Positions 1 through 11,481 of a DNA stretch of 64,000 nucleotides are shown in pieces. Both the position numbers and the translations under genes were made by a program. Source of the DNA: Paguma larvata. Its lineage: Eukaryota > Chordata > Mammalia > Carnivora > Viverridae. The first letter of the stretch is position 1; every line of letters begins with the position of its first letter. The notes below the pieces were generated by a model. That model did not search any database and had not been told where the DNA came from. It was given only the letters and a program-made list of their open reading frames with translations. Location: NCBI GenBank assembly GCA_030068075.1, contig JAINVK010001077.1:124001-188000 (forward strand). The letters run 5' to 3'.

Positions 1-368
1 AAAGAAAAAAGGAACAAGACGGGGAAACAATGAACAAGCAGTTAGAAATCTACAGTTGACATCAATTCCCATCTGCGAACTGTGGGAACCGACTACAGAG
101 ACCTAATTAGACTCAATATCAAATGGGCTTTACAAATACACAGCCCATTTCCCATTGTTTAACATAGCTCACGTATAAGGGCGCTGAATGGCTCTTTGGC
201 AAATGTGTGGTAAATCAAAATTCTGATTAAACTAATGCTATTCTAATAAGCCACTGAAACAATGAAACGTATCAGAAAATAACAATCCTCAGTTAAAAGA
301 GAATAAACCTTCAGTGGCTTCCCTTCACTTAATGCTGTTTTTTTTTTTCACTGTGGCGAGCACAGCTT
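1..368. other. No recognised feature
   Basis: AT-rich unique-looking DNA; no gene or repeat family recognised. Confidence 0.3.
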
Positions 369-458
369 AATGTATAGATTTGCTGAATCACTATGTTGTA
401 CACCTGAGACTAATGTAACATTCTGTGTCAACTGCACTTCAGTTAAAAAAAAAAGAAC
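369..458 (+). mobile_element. L1 3'-terminal fragment
   Basis: Matches the end of the L1 3'UTR (CTATGTTGTACACCTGAGAC, then ACTGCACTTCAGTT followed by an A-run). Confidence 0.7.
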
Positions 459-572
459 TTTTAATGAAAAGAAACCTTTATTTGAAAAAGAACAGATATT
501 TAGGCACCCCCCTGACCTGAATTTGACTATATCCCAGAAATCCTCACTAAAAGGGTCTGGAACTCTATATAT

Positions 573-688
573 TTTTAATTTTTTAGTAATTTTTCAAAGT
601 AATCTCTACACCCAACATGGGGCTCAAACTCACAACCCTGAGATCAAGAGTCCCATGCTCTACCATCTGAGCCAGCCCCAGGCATCCC
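573..688 (-). mobile_element. Short (old) CAN-SINE
   Basis: Reverse tRNA-derived head with GGGGCTCAAACTCACAACCC and GAGCCAGCC, lacking the long CT body. The TSD GGAACTCTATAT (about 559-570) recurs at 689-700 with one change. Confidence 0.8.
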
Positions 689-889
689 TGGAACTCTGTA
701 TTTTTAACATGCTCTTAGGTGAGTCTTCTAATCAGACAAATATAGAAGACTGCATTTGTGACCTACGGAAATAAATACAAACGCTGCTCCTGGACATTTA
801 CGAATTTCTATGACTCCTGTAGGCATTTGTGAGGCATGGTGCTGCGTTGTTCCAGTTGTAGGAACATACTGGATATCACCTAGGAGGGA

Positions 890-1352
890 TTTGTTTTAAT
901 CGAGATAGAATTCACATACCATAAAATGCATCCTTTTAAGCAGTGTCATTCAGTGGCTTTTAGCATTTTAACAAAATCAAGCAACCGTCACCACTGTCTG
1001 ATTCCAGAACATTTTATCATGCCCAAAAGGAAACCCCATGGCCATTAGCAGGCACACCCCGTTTCCTCCCAATCCCACCAGCCCTGGCAACCACTAGTTC
1101 TGCCTCTATGGATTTGCCTATTTCAAACATGTCATGTACATGGGATCATAATTTGTGGGTGGCCCTTTGTATCTGACTTCTTTCACTTCACATAATGTTT
1201 TCGAGGTTCATCTATGTTGTAGCATAGATCGGCACTTCATTCTTTTCCATGGCTGAACACTGTTCCATTGTATGGGCATGACACATTTGATTATCCAGTC
1301 TTCAGCTGATGCATGTAGGGGTTATTCACACTTTTTGGCTATTGTGAACAGG
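890..1352 (-). mobile_element. L1M-type 3' end, antisense
   Basis: Follows the reverse complement of an ancient L1 3'UTR (ATTCACATACCATAAAATGCA, CAACCACTAGTTCTGCCTC, TTCATCTATGTTGTAGCAT, TTGGCTATTGTGAACAG). Confidence 0.8.
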
Positions 1353-1356
1353 GTCT

Positions 1357-1523
1357 GGGGAGCTTTGAAAACTATGAAATTTCCAGGCCTCGCCTCAGAC
1401 CAATGGGAAAAAAGTACCTGAAGGGTGGGGGATAGGTGGTGGCTGGACTTTTTTTTTTTTTTTAAAAAAGATTGAGCTCACCAGGTGAGCCTAATGAGAA
1501 GCCAGAGTTGAGAGTCAATATAT
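1357..1523 (+). mobile_element. hAT-Charlie-type MITE fragment
   Basis: Contains GGGGAGCTTTGAAAACTATG, CTCAGACCAATGGG and a terminal CAGGTGAGCCTAATGAGAAG segment as in Charlie MITEs. The exact family is uncertain. Confidence 0.5.
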
Positions 1524-1545
1524 AGATATCTCTAAGGGAGTGGTC

Positions 1546-1732
1546 TTAAAATGTAGTCCTTGAAGCTGCAGTATTGGCGCGGACTTGTCAGAAAGGCACA
1601 TTTCCAAGGCCCACCCCACATTTAACCAATCCGAATATCTGGGGGACATGTGCAGCAAACTGTGCTTGTGCAAGCCCTCCAGGCAATTCTGATGCACGCT
1701 CGAGTTTGAGAATCACCGTGCCTCACGCTGTC
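1546..1732 (-). mobile_element. MER5A-like MITE
   Basis: Follows the MER5A element in reverse: an AATGTAGTCCTTGAAGCTGC end, AAGGCCCACCCCACATTTAA centre and AAGCCCTCCAGGCAATTCTG then GTTTGAGAATCACCG end. Confidence 0.75.
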
Positions 1733-1774
1733 ACCTTCAAATCCCCCAAATACTGAATTTCAAAACATATCTGC

Positions 1775-2520
1775 AGACTTCCATTTCCAGAAAGATGGAG
1801 TAGATGGACTTTCCCCTATTCTCCCCACTAGGTACAGCTAAAACCTCTGGACATTACTTATAAAACAAACCCAAGAAGACACTGAAAAGTGGGAAGAAAA
1901 AGGCAGATGGAGGAGAAAACTCGGGATGCAAACAACTAAACGGTGCTGAATGCTCTCCACTTGCTGGAGAAGCTGGCAACCCCAAATGCCAAAAGGCACA
2001 GACAAAAATGCCCCACGCTCTCTCTGGCCAAAGACCAAGGAGAGAGGCAGCCTAGTATGATGGAGATCTTTTAGACAATAACCACTCTACTCCAGCCAAA
2101 CCCCACAGAAAATACTGAGGCCTCAACCCAGCCATGCTAGTGAGGTCCAGGTGCAGAACCTATACTCCACCCTCAAAAGGCTGTACCAGAGCTGCCTTCT
2201 CCCCCTGCCAGGGTGGAATGGAAAAGGCCTAGTGAAGGGTCAGGACTTTACCCTTGTATAGTGGAATATGGGTCATCCCACACCACCCACAGTTCCCGGA
2301 TATCAGCAAAGGCCATGTGAGGAGCAGCAACAAAGCATTCCAACCTCTCCCAGCCAAGCAGATATCAGTGGAGACTATATGAGGAGCCAGAACTACCATC
2401 CCAGCATAACACTAATGAAGAGGCACTCCAGGCAGAAACGTTGCTCCCTTTTACTTTCCCCCATTTATAATATAATCGTCTCAATAATTGACAACCAGTT
2501 CAAGGTAGTGTTTTAGTTCT
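1775..2520 (+). mobile_element. Probable old L1 5' region
   Basis: Starts CCATTTCCAGAAAGATGGAG and continues as non-coding purine-rich DNA resembling the 5' part of old L1/HAL1 elements. It is followed by ORF2-derived sequence in the same orientation. The assignment is tentative. Confidence 0.4.
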
Positions 2521-3423
2521 TGCTTCAGTTGTCAAACATCGTTTAGAAAACTTGTCTCTTTTTGAGTTTTCTAAATTATGTTTTCTACACTCACTGAAAC
2601 TGGGAAAATGATGGTACCAGTAGACTGTGATGAGTTCTGTATGTGTAATACCCAGAGAAGCCACTAAAAAGCTGTACAAAAGGATACACTAAAAAACACT
2701 ATACCTACCTCAAAATAGTATTCTAAAAAAACATTCAAATAACCTACAGGAAGACAGGAACTGTAAAATGGAGAAAAGTATCAGGGACAGAAGAGCATTA
2801 CATAATGATAAAAGAGCCAATCTGCTAAGAATCCTGAATGCGTATGCACCAAATGGCAGAGATGAGGAGTTTGTGAGGCAAAAATTGATAAAACTGAAAT
2901 GAAAAATAGATCCGCAATTTTAGTTGAAACGTCAACACTTTTCTCTCAACAACTGATAGAACAACCAGGCAGAAAATCAGCTAAGATATAGAAGAACCAA
3001 ATCATCTACCAAAAGGATCTAATCAACATTTGTAGAATATTCCATCCAACAACAGAAGAATAGAAGAATTCACATTCTTTCCAGGCCCCCGTGACACATA
3101 ATACCAAGAGAGACCATACGCTGGGCCATGCAGCAAACCTCAACAAATTTAAAAGAATTGAAAGCACACAGTTTGGTCACATGGGATCAAATTAGAAATT
3201 AGGAAGAGAAAGCTAACAGAAACATTTAAAAACTCTTGGAAACTCCAGAACACACTTCTAAATAATCCAGAGATCAAAAGAAGAAGTTTCAAGGGAAATT
3301 AAAAAAATACATTGAACTGAATAAAAATTAAACTCTGACATATCATTTCTGAGACCTACCTAAAGCAATGTTAGAGGGTAAATTTATGACACCAAATGTT
3401 TACAATAGAAAAGAAAAGAATCA

Positions 3424-3640
3424 GGGATGCCTTGGTGGCTCATTCGGTTAAGCGTCTGACTCTTGATTTCAGCTCAGGTCAAGATCTCACAATTTCTGAG
3501 TTCGAGCCCCACGTTGGGCTCTGTGCTGACAGTGAGGAGCCTGCTTGAGATTCTCTCTCTCTCCTTTTCTCTCTCTCTCTCTGCTGCTTCCCCACTCTAA
3601 ACAAACAACAAAGATTTTTTTTAAAAAAAGAAAAGAATCA
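3424..3640 (+). mobile_element. CAN-SINE
   Basis: tRNA-derived head, GTTCGAGCCCC box, CT-rich body and A-rich tail. The TSD AAAAGAAAAGAATCA lies on both sides (before 3424 and at about 3629-3644). Confidence 0.9.
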
Positions 3641-4472
3641 AATCAATAATCTAAGCCCCAACTTCAAGAACTCAGAAAAAGAAGAGAAAAATAGATCCAA
3701 AGCCAGGAAAAGGATGAAAATAATAAAAATCAGAAATCAATAAATTGAAAATAGAAAAAATTACATGAAATCAATGAAACAAGAATCTGGCTGTGTGAAA
3801 AAGTATATAAAATTAAAGCTCTAGCAAGACTGAGAAAGAAAAGAAAGAGAGAAGACACAACCAACTAACATCAGGAGCAAAACAGGGGACATCACTACAG
3901 ACTCCAAAGCCTATTGAAAGAATAATAAGAAAATACTACAAATAACTCTACACATGGAAATCTGAGAACTTAGATAAAATGGACCAATACCTTGAAAAGC
4001 ACAAACTACCAAAACTCACCCAATATGAAATAAATGATTTGAATAGTACTACAACGATGAAGGAAATTGAATTTGTAAATTTAATTCTCCCCCAAAAAAA
4101 AATCTCCTGGCCCAGATGGTTTCATTAAAGAATCTTACCAAACATTTAACAGACAATTAACATTAATAATCCACCATATCTTCCAAAAGGGGGGAACACT
4201 TTTCAACTCATTTTATGAGGCCAGTTTTACTTTGATATCAAAACCAAGCAGACACTGAAAAAAAGTGACCAAAAGCTATAGACCAATATTCCTCATGAAC
4301 TGAGATGCAAAGATAATCAAGAAAATATTAGCAAATAGAATCCGTCAATATAACAATCTACCACATAACTAAATGAGTTTTACTCCAGAGATGCAAGGCC
4401 GGTTCCATAGTTTAAAAAAAAAAAATGAATGAATATAATCCACAATAATAACTTGCTCAAGAAAATAGCATG

Positions 4473-4673
4473 ATTTTTTAAAGTTTTTATTTATTTACTT
4501 TGAGAGAGAGAGACAGAGAACCAGAGGGGCAGGTGTAGAGAGAGGGGGAAAGAAGATTCAAAGCGGGTTCTGCACTGACAGCAGTGAGCCTGATGCAGGG
4601 CTCAACTCATGAACTGTGAGATCATGACCTGAGCGAAGTCGGATGCTTAACTGATTGAACTACCCAAATGCCC
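4473..4673 (-). mobile_element. CAN-SINE
   Basis: Reverse SINE ending in the head complement (GATTGAACTACCCAAATGCC). CATGATTT occurs at the left edge and again at 4682. Confidence 0.9.
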
Positions 4674-4685
4674 CCAACCACATGA

Positions 4686-4774
4686 TTTAATTTTTTTTTT
4701 ATTTTAAGTAAAGAGAGAGAGCTCAAACATGGGAGAGGGGCAGAGAAGCAGAGGAGAAGGGAGAGAGAGAGAGA

Positions 4775-4810
<36 letters not shown>

Positions 4811-4934
4811 CCTAAGCAGGCTCCACGTTCAGTGAGGAGCCGGACACGGGGCTCAGTCCAATGACCCCAGGATCATGACCTGAGCCAAAATCAGGAGATG
4901 GACACTCAACTGACTGAGCTACCCAGGCGCCCCA
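4686..4934 (-). mobile_element. CAN-SINE with expanded GA tract
   Basis: Reverse SINE directly after the previous copy. CACATGATT flanks both sides (about 4679 and 4941), so both copies share one target. A (GA)n tract occupies 4763-4808. Confidence 0.9.
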
Positions 4935-5214
4935 AAAATCACATGATTATATCAATCCATGCAGATAAAATATTTGACAAAATCCAACATCTATTTATGA
5001 ATTTTAAAACACTATTAAAGACAAGAATATACGGTAACTTCCTCAACTTGATAAAAAAAAATCTGTGAAAATCCTTCCTCTAACATCATGCTTCATGGGG
5101 AAAGAATGAATGTTTCCCCACTAAGACCGGGAACAAGGCAAAGATGTCTGCTCTTACCACTGCCATTCAATGCTGGAAGTTCTGTACAGTGCAGTAAGGC
5201 AGGTTCATGGGCCT

Positions 5215-5300
5215 CATCTCCAACTCTGGGTGTAGAATCTAGGAGTTTGCATTCAACAAGTTCCCCAGAAGATTCAGGCACTGAGAGGACTACACATGAG
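5215..5300 (+). mobile_element. MER5A-like MITE fragment
   Basis: Contains GGAGTTTGCATTCAACAAGT then CCCCAGAAGATTCAGGCAC, as in the right half of MER5A. It abuts the broken L1 end. Confidence 0.6.
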
Positions 5301-5395
5301 AACCTATAGTTAGGGTTAATGTGTTCAGCCAAAGGCTAGGGCTTGTAAAAAATCACAAATGTCCAACCTTGTTGTGTCTTGCAGTTTTCTTTCTA

Positions 5396-5578
5396 ATTCA
5401 GTATTTCAACCTTGGCTACATGTTACAATCATCTTAGGAACTTAAAAAAAATCTTCCTGCTGGGAGCACACACCAGAACAATTAAAAGCAAATATCTGGG
5501 GGAGGGAAGCCCAGGGTATCAGTATTTTTAAAGGTTCCCTAAACAATCCCACTGTGCAGCCATGACTGGGAAACAGTG
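5396..5578 (+). mobile_element. hAT-Charlie-type MITE
   Basis: Near-palindromic: TTTCAACCTTGGCTACATG at the left and CAGCCATGACTGGGAAACAG at the right, with ACCAGAACAATTAAA and GTATCAGTATTTTTAAAGG inside. Same family as 1357-1523. Confidence 0.65.
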
Positions 5579-5754
5579 AAAACAGGAAAGGCAATGACCT
5601 GGTCAGGATGTAGTCTAACATGGGAGAGAGCAGAAAGAAGCAAAGTGATCAGGCCAGGGTGGTACTTCTTGGTCCTTGCTAGGTTTCTAATCACGGCGGT
5701 GGAGATGGACTAGGAAGGGCTGCTGCTACCTCGAACCGTGGACCTGCAGTCACT

Positions 5755-5925
5755 TGCTCCACTAGAATGTGAACTCCGTGGAGGCAGGGACTATCTATCC
5801 TATTCTCGGCGGTATCCCAGCACCCAGAGCTAATTAAGTATTTGCAGCATCAACTAAAGCATGAGTCTTGTTTTAGGACCATCTGCCTCAGAATCACCTA
5901 GGGCAGTCATTGAAACAACAGATGT
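5755..5925 (+). mobile_element. LINE2 3' end fragment
   Basis: Matches the L2 3' end: CTAGAATGTGAACTCCGTGG, GGCAGGGACTATCTATCC, TATCCCAGCACCCAGAGC. The last 60 bases may belong to a Charlie MITE. Confidence 0.6.
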
Positions 5926-6002
5926 CCTTCATTGTTGCACGACTGCTCTTTCTATTTTGTGTGGAATACTTCTACTAATGCTCCCTTTTCTTTTCTTTTC
6001 TT

Positions 6003-6214
6003 TTTTTTAACGTTTTTATTTATTTTTGAGAGACATAGAGACAGAGTGTAAGCAGGGGAAGGGCAGAGAGAGAGGGAGATACAGAATCTGAAGCAGGCTC
6101 CAGACTCTGAGTCATCAGCACAAAGCCCGACACAGAGCTCGAACTCACAGACCGTGAGATCATGACCTGAGTTGAAGTCAGCCACTCAACCGACTGAGCC
6201 ACCCAGGGGCCCCT
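6003..6214 (-). mobile_element. CAN-SINE
   Basis: Full-length reverse SINE. TSD CTCCCTTTTCTTTT (before 6003) and CTCCCTTGTCTTTT (about 6214). Confidence 0.92.
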
Positions 6215-6299
6215 CCCTTGTCTTTTCATTAGGCCAGGCTTCATAGCAGCCTCCAAAGTATTCCATTAGAAGACTCTTTCAAGGTCGTTAGCAGAATGA

Positions 6300-6930
6300 A
6301 AACATTCATTCATTCACCAAATATTTATGGGTGAATGAGCACTGGACTCTGGAGGGAACAGCTTTCTAGTAGGGAATATTATACAATAAACATATGAGTA
6401 CTCTAGTAAACATATAACTATAAATCACGAGAAGCTCCATGAAAGAAAAGAACATGATGTGCTCTGTGAATGAATAACAGGAGAATCGGACAGACTGGAG
6501 AATCAGAAAAGGCCTTTCTGAGGAGCACTATTCTAGCAGATTTGTAGGATGTGTGGATTAGTTAGTAGAAGGACAGAGATGAGCTCTCTGGGCAGAAGAA
6601 ATGGCCTGAGTGATTGTCCAGAATCAGGAAAGAACTTGGTGCTTTTGAACTGAAAGAAAGCCTGGGTGGCCAGAACACGGTAGTAAGTGACAGAGTGGCT
6701 GATGAGGAAGGCAGGAACAGCTCATGCAGGGATTTGTCAGAGAGAAGAAAGAGCTTGGATTTCTTCCTGGATATGGCAAGAAGCCACTGGAAGTTTTGAG
6801 CAGAGGAATGGTATGATCCGGTTGACCCAGCTGCTGTGTAGACCAAGGATTGTAGCAGGGCACCATTGGAAGCAGGGAATCCACATGGGAGGATCCCAGA
6901 ATACTCAGGGTGGAGTAGTGGAGGCAGGGA
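6300..6930 (+). mobile_element. LINE2-like relic
   Basis: Stretches such as GGCAAGAAGCCACTGGAAG, TTTTGAGCAGAGGAATGG and CCCAGCTGCTGTGTAGACC resemble the non-coding 3' part of L2. The open frames here (for example 6562-7053 minus) have no protein-family support. Confidence 0.45.
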
Positions 6931-7204
6931 GAAGTAGATGCTTGGGACGTTTTTTGCTGGAGAAATTAGTCTTTTTCCCCGTTCTCGCCATCTCTGTATC
7001 TGCAAGCGAGGAATCACATAAAGCTCTGTGTTAGAACATAGGGACACATACATGTAAGACTAGAAATACTCTAGGAGGGGGAATTGTCTCCGATGCACAA
7101 GAATAGGGTGGTGACAGCCTTGCTTCAACCATTTCAGTTGGAAAGAAAAGCATCTCAGGAGAGATCAGTGACCAACAGATTCTTTCAAAATGCAATTGGG
7201 CCAT

Positions 7205-7620
7205 TGGTTCATGAATTTGTTTCATTGAGGTACAATTTAATTTCGTTAAAAGCACAGATCTTGCATGTCCAGTTTTATGATCTTTGCAAGATGTACACAG
7301 CCATGTTACTATTACCCAAGTAATCCCAGAGAGGGCCCCTGTGCCCTTTTCTACTCAATGCCTACCCTCTCATAGGTACCCACTATTCCAAATTATATCA
7401 CCATCAGTTATTTTTGCGTGTTCTTTAGCTTTCTATAAATGGAATCATACTGTATACATTCCTTTGTGCCTGGCTTTTTTCACTCATCATAATGTCGTTG
7501 AGATTGTGTTGTGTGTATCAGCAGACCATGACTTGCCACTGCTGAGTAGCCTTCCATCACATGAATACATCCCAAATTGTTTCTCCATCCTTCTGTTTAT
7601 GGACATTTGAATAGTTTCCC
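7205..7620 (-). mobile_element. L1M-type 3' end, antisense
   Basis: Begins TTCATTGAGGTACAATTTAA and continues with CTATAAATGGAATCATACTG, TCACTCATCATAATGTCGTT and GGACATTTGAATAGTTTCCC, as in old antisense L1 3' ends. Confidence 0.7.
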
Positions 7621-7624
7621 AGTG

Positions 7625-8430
7625 GCTAACAGTTAGTCTGAAATTCATTAAAGTTTCGTTACAGAGTAAGATACAGCTTCAATTCATTTTTCATATGTTT
7701 ACCTCACCATTTTCTACCTCAAAGTATTTACTCTTCTATTCATCAGCTCCCTCCCTTACCATCTTCTAATCTTGTTGACAAGAATACTCTTCTGTTCTCA
7801 TTTTAGTTCCGGTTACACTTTTTTCCAGGAATCCATGGATTCTCACTCCAGTTGTGTCTATCCCTAGAAAATAGATGAGAAAAAGTCAGCTAGATTCTTA
7901 TTTAGAATACCTTTTCTCGCAGGGAGAAGATTCACAGATGTGATAGTAATCCAGGTAGGTGAAGAGGGCGATGTCCCATTTGCTATTTTAATCTCATATT
8001 GAGGATAGGTGTTTCTCAGAACTGGAAAAATGAATTTTTTAAAAAGAAAAAACCTTACACTTTCCAAAACAAAAGGAACTAATGAGAAAAGTGGTGTTGT
8101 CTTGCATTTTTGAAACTCTCTTTAATGCTGGTATAATAAAAGATGGCTAGATTCTCAGACTGGCTTCTGTCTTCAATCAGTTGCAATAGGCTCTTTTGGT
8201 TACAGAATATAAAGATATCAGGACTTATATAGATATGTAGTTGGAAAAAAGATCAGTATTTTAATAACTTTTTCAGATAACTATGGATATTTTCCTTTGA
8301 TACTACACCGTGTATTCTGCTAGCTCTGGGAACTTTGGAAGATAAGAGGTTGGAGTAATCCAGTTTTGAAGGTATTGAAGGAGCTATACACTTTCCCATA
8401 GATGCTGTAGGTGGTCCCAGCTTCAATCAC
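7625..8430. other. No recognised feature
   Basis: AT-rich intergenic DNA; the short open frames have no recognisable product. Confidence 0.3.
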
Positions 8431-8436
8431 GGGCAG

Positions 8437-8671
8437 GATTTCTCAACCGTGGCTCTACCGACATTTTGCAGGGGATCATTCTTTGTTGTATGTTAGAGTG
8501 GGGGAGCATGCTGTGCATAGTAGGATGTTTAGCAGCATCCCTGGCCTCTACCCACTAAATGTCAGTAACACTTCCCCCACAGTAGTGACAATCAAAGATG
8601 TCTTCAGACATTGACATTGCCAAATTATCACCTGGTGAGGCAATGCCACCCCCGCATTGAGAACCACAGAA
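8437..8671 (-). mobile_element. MER20-like MITE
   Basis: Matches MER20 in one orientation: TTTCTCAACCGTGGCTC, TAGGATGTTTAGCAGCATCC, CTGGCCTCTACCCACTAAAT, GTCTTCAGACATTGACATTG and a terminal CATTGAGAACCACA. Confidence 0.8.
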
Positions 8672-8804
8672 CAGGCACCCCAGAAAGACCCTTTAGGCTG
8701 GACTAAACAACCCAAGATGAAAGTTATGTTAGGAACTTTGCTTCGATAACTTTACTTAAATTTCTGTGTTGGAAATATAATTGAAAGCAGTTATCATTAC
8801 TAAG

Positions 8805-9003
8805 TGTCATTAGGCACTTTGCAAACATTAACTAATTTACCCCTCACATCAACACTATGAGGTAAATATTAATATTCCCGTTTTACAGATGAGGTCATCA
8901 AAACTCAGAAAGATCATCATATGCCCAAGAAAGGGGAAGAACTGGCATTAGTATCTGTGTCTAAATTGATTGCTATGCTTATGCTCTGAACCACCATAGT
9001 GCT
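8805..9003 (-). mobile_element. MIR
   Basis: Reverse MIR: CATTAACTAATTTACCCCTC, ACTATGAGGTAAATATTAAT, CGTTTTACAGATGAGGTCAT, ending ATGCTCTGAACCACCATAGT. Confidence 0.8.
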
Positions 9004-9842
9004 AGTTTTGTTAGAAATGTAATTTCCTCTGCAGGATGTTAATATCTGGCACACATTGTATAATTCTGTCTAATGACCTTATTGAGATAACAGAGTTGTG
9101 CATGATTTTAGATGGGAAATAGAATCAGGGATGACTTCTTGACCTAGTACCTGGAATGGCTTTGGGATAAACTTAATTGAAGCATTACTTTGATGGATTG
9201 CAGAGACTTCTGGGGTAAGATCAAAGAGACATAAGTATAAGGCCTTCAGGGACCAAATTACCCATCTCATTGGTTCTAGAAGCCATGGCAATAATTAATC
9301 AAGCAGTCTTGTGAAGGTGCTGGCAGGACTTTTCTGATACCTCTGATTATCTCCCCCAAGGGAGGAAAATACCACCTCTGATTGACCCCAGGCCTGACTG
9401 TTAAGCTTTTTGCTTTAGCTGAGGAGAAAAACGTTTGGGGGAATGGTAGCCGTGCACTCTAACCTCTAGGGCAGTGTTCTTCCAACTGCCCATCACAATG
9501 CTTTCGGGGTCATAAAATCAGTTTATTGGATTATGAGCAGCATTTAAGAACAAATAGAGAAGACCAGAGCAGAAAGCATCCCAGCAACCCCCACCCCCAA
9601 CATTAGGGGCAGGACTGGCTACAGAATATGGAAAATGTGGGGCTCCTCATTAAAAAGCAGGACAAAGGTGTTATTAAAGGCATGTAAATATAAAGGTATT
9701 CCCTTTCTTCTGCAGTCTCTATTTTGACCTATCACAGTATTTTTATATGCTATTTATCTATTTGTTATCATCCCAAGTAAATAAAAAATTTAGTTATTAA
9801 CATGAATTTTACCACACCTTTTTATGTTTTGCAGTGCCAGTT
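9004..9842. other. No recognised feature
   Basis: Intergenic DNA without a supported gene or repeat family. Confidence 0.3.
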
Positions 9843-9856
9843 TAAAATGCAAATGT

Positions 9857-10072
9857 CGGGGCACCTGGGTGGCTCAGTCGGTTAAGCAGCCGACTTCGGC
9901 TCAGGTCACGATCTCACGGTCTGTGAGTTCGAGCCCCGCGTCGGGCTCTGTGCTGACGGCTCAGAGCCTGGAGCCTGCTTCTTCAGATTCTGTGTCTCCC
10001 TCTCTCTCTGCCCTTCCCCTGCTCACGCTCTGTCTCTATGTCTCTTAAAAATAAATAAACGTTAAAAAAAAT
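9857..10072 (+). mobile_element. CAN-SINE, nearly intact (young)
   Basis: Close to the felid consensus, with GTTCGAGCCCCGCGTCGGGC and an AATAAATAAACG tail. Perfect TSD TTTAAAATGCAAATGTC (9840-9856 and about 10072-10088). Confidence 0.95.
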
Positions 10073-10123
10073 TTAAAATGCAAATGTCAATAAATAAATA
10101 ATTAAATAAATAAAATGCAAATG

Positions 10124-10525
10124 TAACAGCTGGGTGGCTCAGCTGGTTAAGCGTCTGACTCTTGATTTGGGCTCAAGTCATGATCCCCGAGTCATGGGAT
10201 GGAGCCACACCCCAGGTACTGCACTGAGCATGAAGCTCGCTTAAGAGTCTCTCTCTCTCAGGGCACCTAGATGGCTCAGGCGGTTAAACATCTAATTTCA
10301 ACTCAGGTCACTATCTTGTGGTTAGGGAGCTCGAGCCCCACATCAGGCACTCTGCTGTCAGTGTAGAGCCAGCTTTGGATCCTCTGTCCCCTCTTTCTCT
10401 GCCGCTCTCTTTCTCACAAAAATAAATAAACATTAACAAAAAGATACTCTCTCTCCCTCTGCCCCTTCCCTCCCACTTGCTCACATGTTCTTTTGCTCTA
10501 AAATAAAAAATAAAATAAAATAAAA
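10124..10525 (+). mobile_element. Older CAN-SINE split by another SINE
   Basis: Head at 10124-10259 and CT-rich body plus (AAAAT)n tail at 10441-10525, separated by the SINE at 10260-10440. AAAATGCAAATG occurs just before it and AAAATGCAAATAC just after. Confidence 0.85.
10260..10440 (+). mobile_element. CAN-SINE nested in another SINE
   Basis: A complete head-to-tail SINE (GGGCACCTAGATGGCTCAGG to AATAAATAAACATTAAC) within the CT-rich part of the older copy. Confidence 0.88.
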
Positions 10526-10674
10526 TGCAAATACAAGAACATTTAACCAACGTGCAGAATCACCAAAATTACACAATTCATATTTTAAATACTTAGTATT
10601 TAGTTCTTACCAGAATAGTGAACATACTGCACAAACTAATTCAGCTGTTTTGATTTCATTTCATTTTCTAAATT

Positions 10675-10830
10675 TTTGTGTATCGTTTTTTTTAATGTTT
10701 ATTGGTATATAATTGACATATAACATATTAGTTTTGGTTGTACAGCACTGTGGCATGCTATTCTCATCACAATGAAAAAAAATGTTATTTTCTTTCTCGA
10801 TACATGTCCATTCCACCAACAGTCTTTACC
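10675..10830 (-). mobile_element. L1 3' end fragment, antisense
   Basis: Matches TTATTGGTATATAATTGACA, TATAACATATTAGTTTTGG and TGTACAGCACTGTGGCATG of an antisense L1 3'UTR. Confidence 0.6.
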
Positions 10831-11420
10831 TTCAGCTTACCGATGAGTAAGGACAGATGAAAGGGAAAAGGTTAGTTTATCTTTGCCTTTTGTGTCATTA
10901 TTTCCAGCATAAATGGTTAGCTTATACAGGAAAGTAACCCACTGGGATATGCTGGGGTTCCTTGGTCCTCATGTTTCTCAGAATTCCACTGAATTCTTTC
11001 TGTGCCGGAAATGAGCTCTGGTTCGAAAGGAAAGCGTGGCCTCTGGTTTGTCTCCATCACCTTACTCGGTTGTAGATGCAACACCCTGACTTTGTCCTGG
11101 CCTGGAGTCTTGCTGAACACCCCTGCACTGTGCGCCCACCAGAGTTCTGTGCTCGTGGGGGTATGCAAATGAGCAGCAAGAAATGGCAGCAGACACGCAT
11201 GTTGCCCGAATCTCATCTGCTCATGGGCATGCTTCGCTGTTCCACCCGACTTCACTTGAAAAACACAAGTTCAAAAATAAAATCATAAAGAATTTCAAGA
11301 CTGCAACAGCCCCACGTGTGGGGCCACCTCTGAGCACGGACCTCGAGTGCTACGTTACAAGCCACATGCCTGGGAACCAGCCCTGATTATAAGGTATTGT
11401 GTATGAATGCTTTGTTTTAG

Positions 11421-11422
<2 letters not shown>
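10831..11422. other. No recognised feature
   Basis: Somewhat GC-richer intergenic DNA with overlapping open frames on both strands (for example 10917-11255 minus) that lack domain support. Confidence 0.3.
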
Positions 11423-11475
<53 letters not shown>

Positions 11476-11481
11476 TGTGTG
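11423..11481. repeat. Compound (GT)n(GA)n microsatellite
   Basis: About 14 GT units run into about 12 GA units, then a short GT run. Confidence 0.95.

Larger units (their letters stand above)
2560..5215 (+). mobile_element. Degenerate L1 ORF2 (endonuclease and reverse transcriptase region)
   Basis: Conceptual reading shows L1 ORF2 landmarks: CCTGGCCCAGATGGTTTCAT (PGPDGF) near 4107, a KSYRPIFLMN-like stretch near 4270-4300, and DKIFDKIQHL near 4968-4990. Many stops and frameshifts make it inactive. Three CAN-SINEs interrupt it (3424-3640, 4473-4673, 4686-4934). The 3' end is lost at about 5215, where a MER5A piece begins. Confidence 0.85.

Noticed and set aside
2560..5215. Possible functional reverse transcriptase gene
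   Set aside because: L1 ORF2 motifs are present but the frame is broken by many stops, frameshifts and three SINEs, and the C-terminus is missing.
9824..10048. Recurrent small ORFs encoding AQSVKxPTxAQVMISRxVSSSP-type peptides throughout the window
   Set aside because: They are conceptual translations of the CAN-SINE head and body, so their similarity reflects repeat identity, not a protein family.
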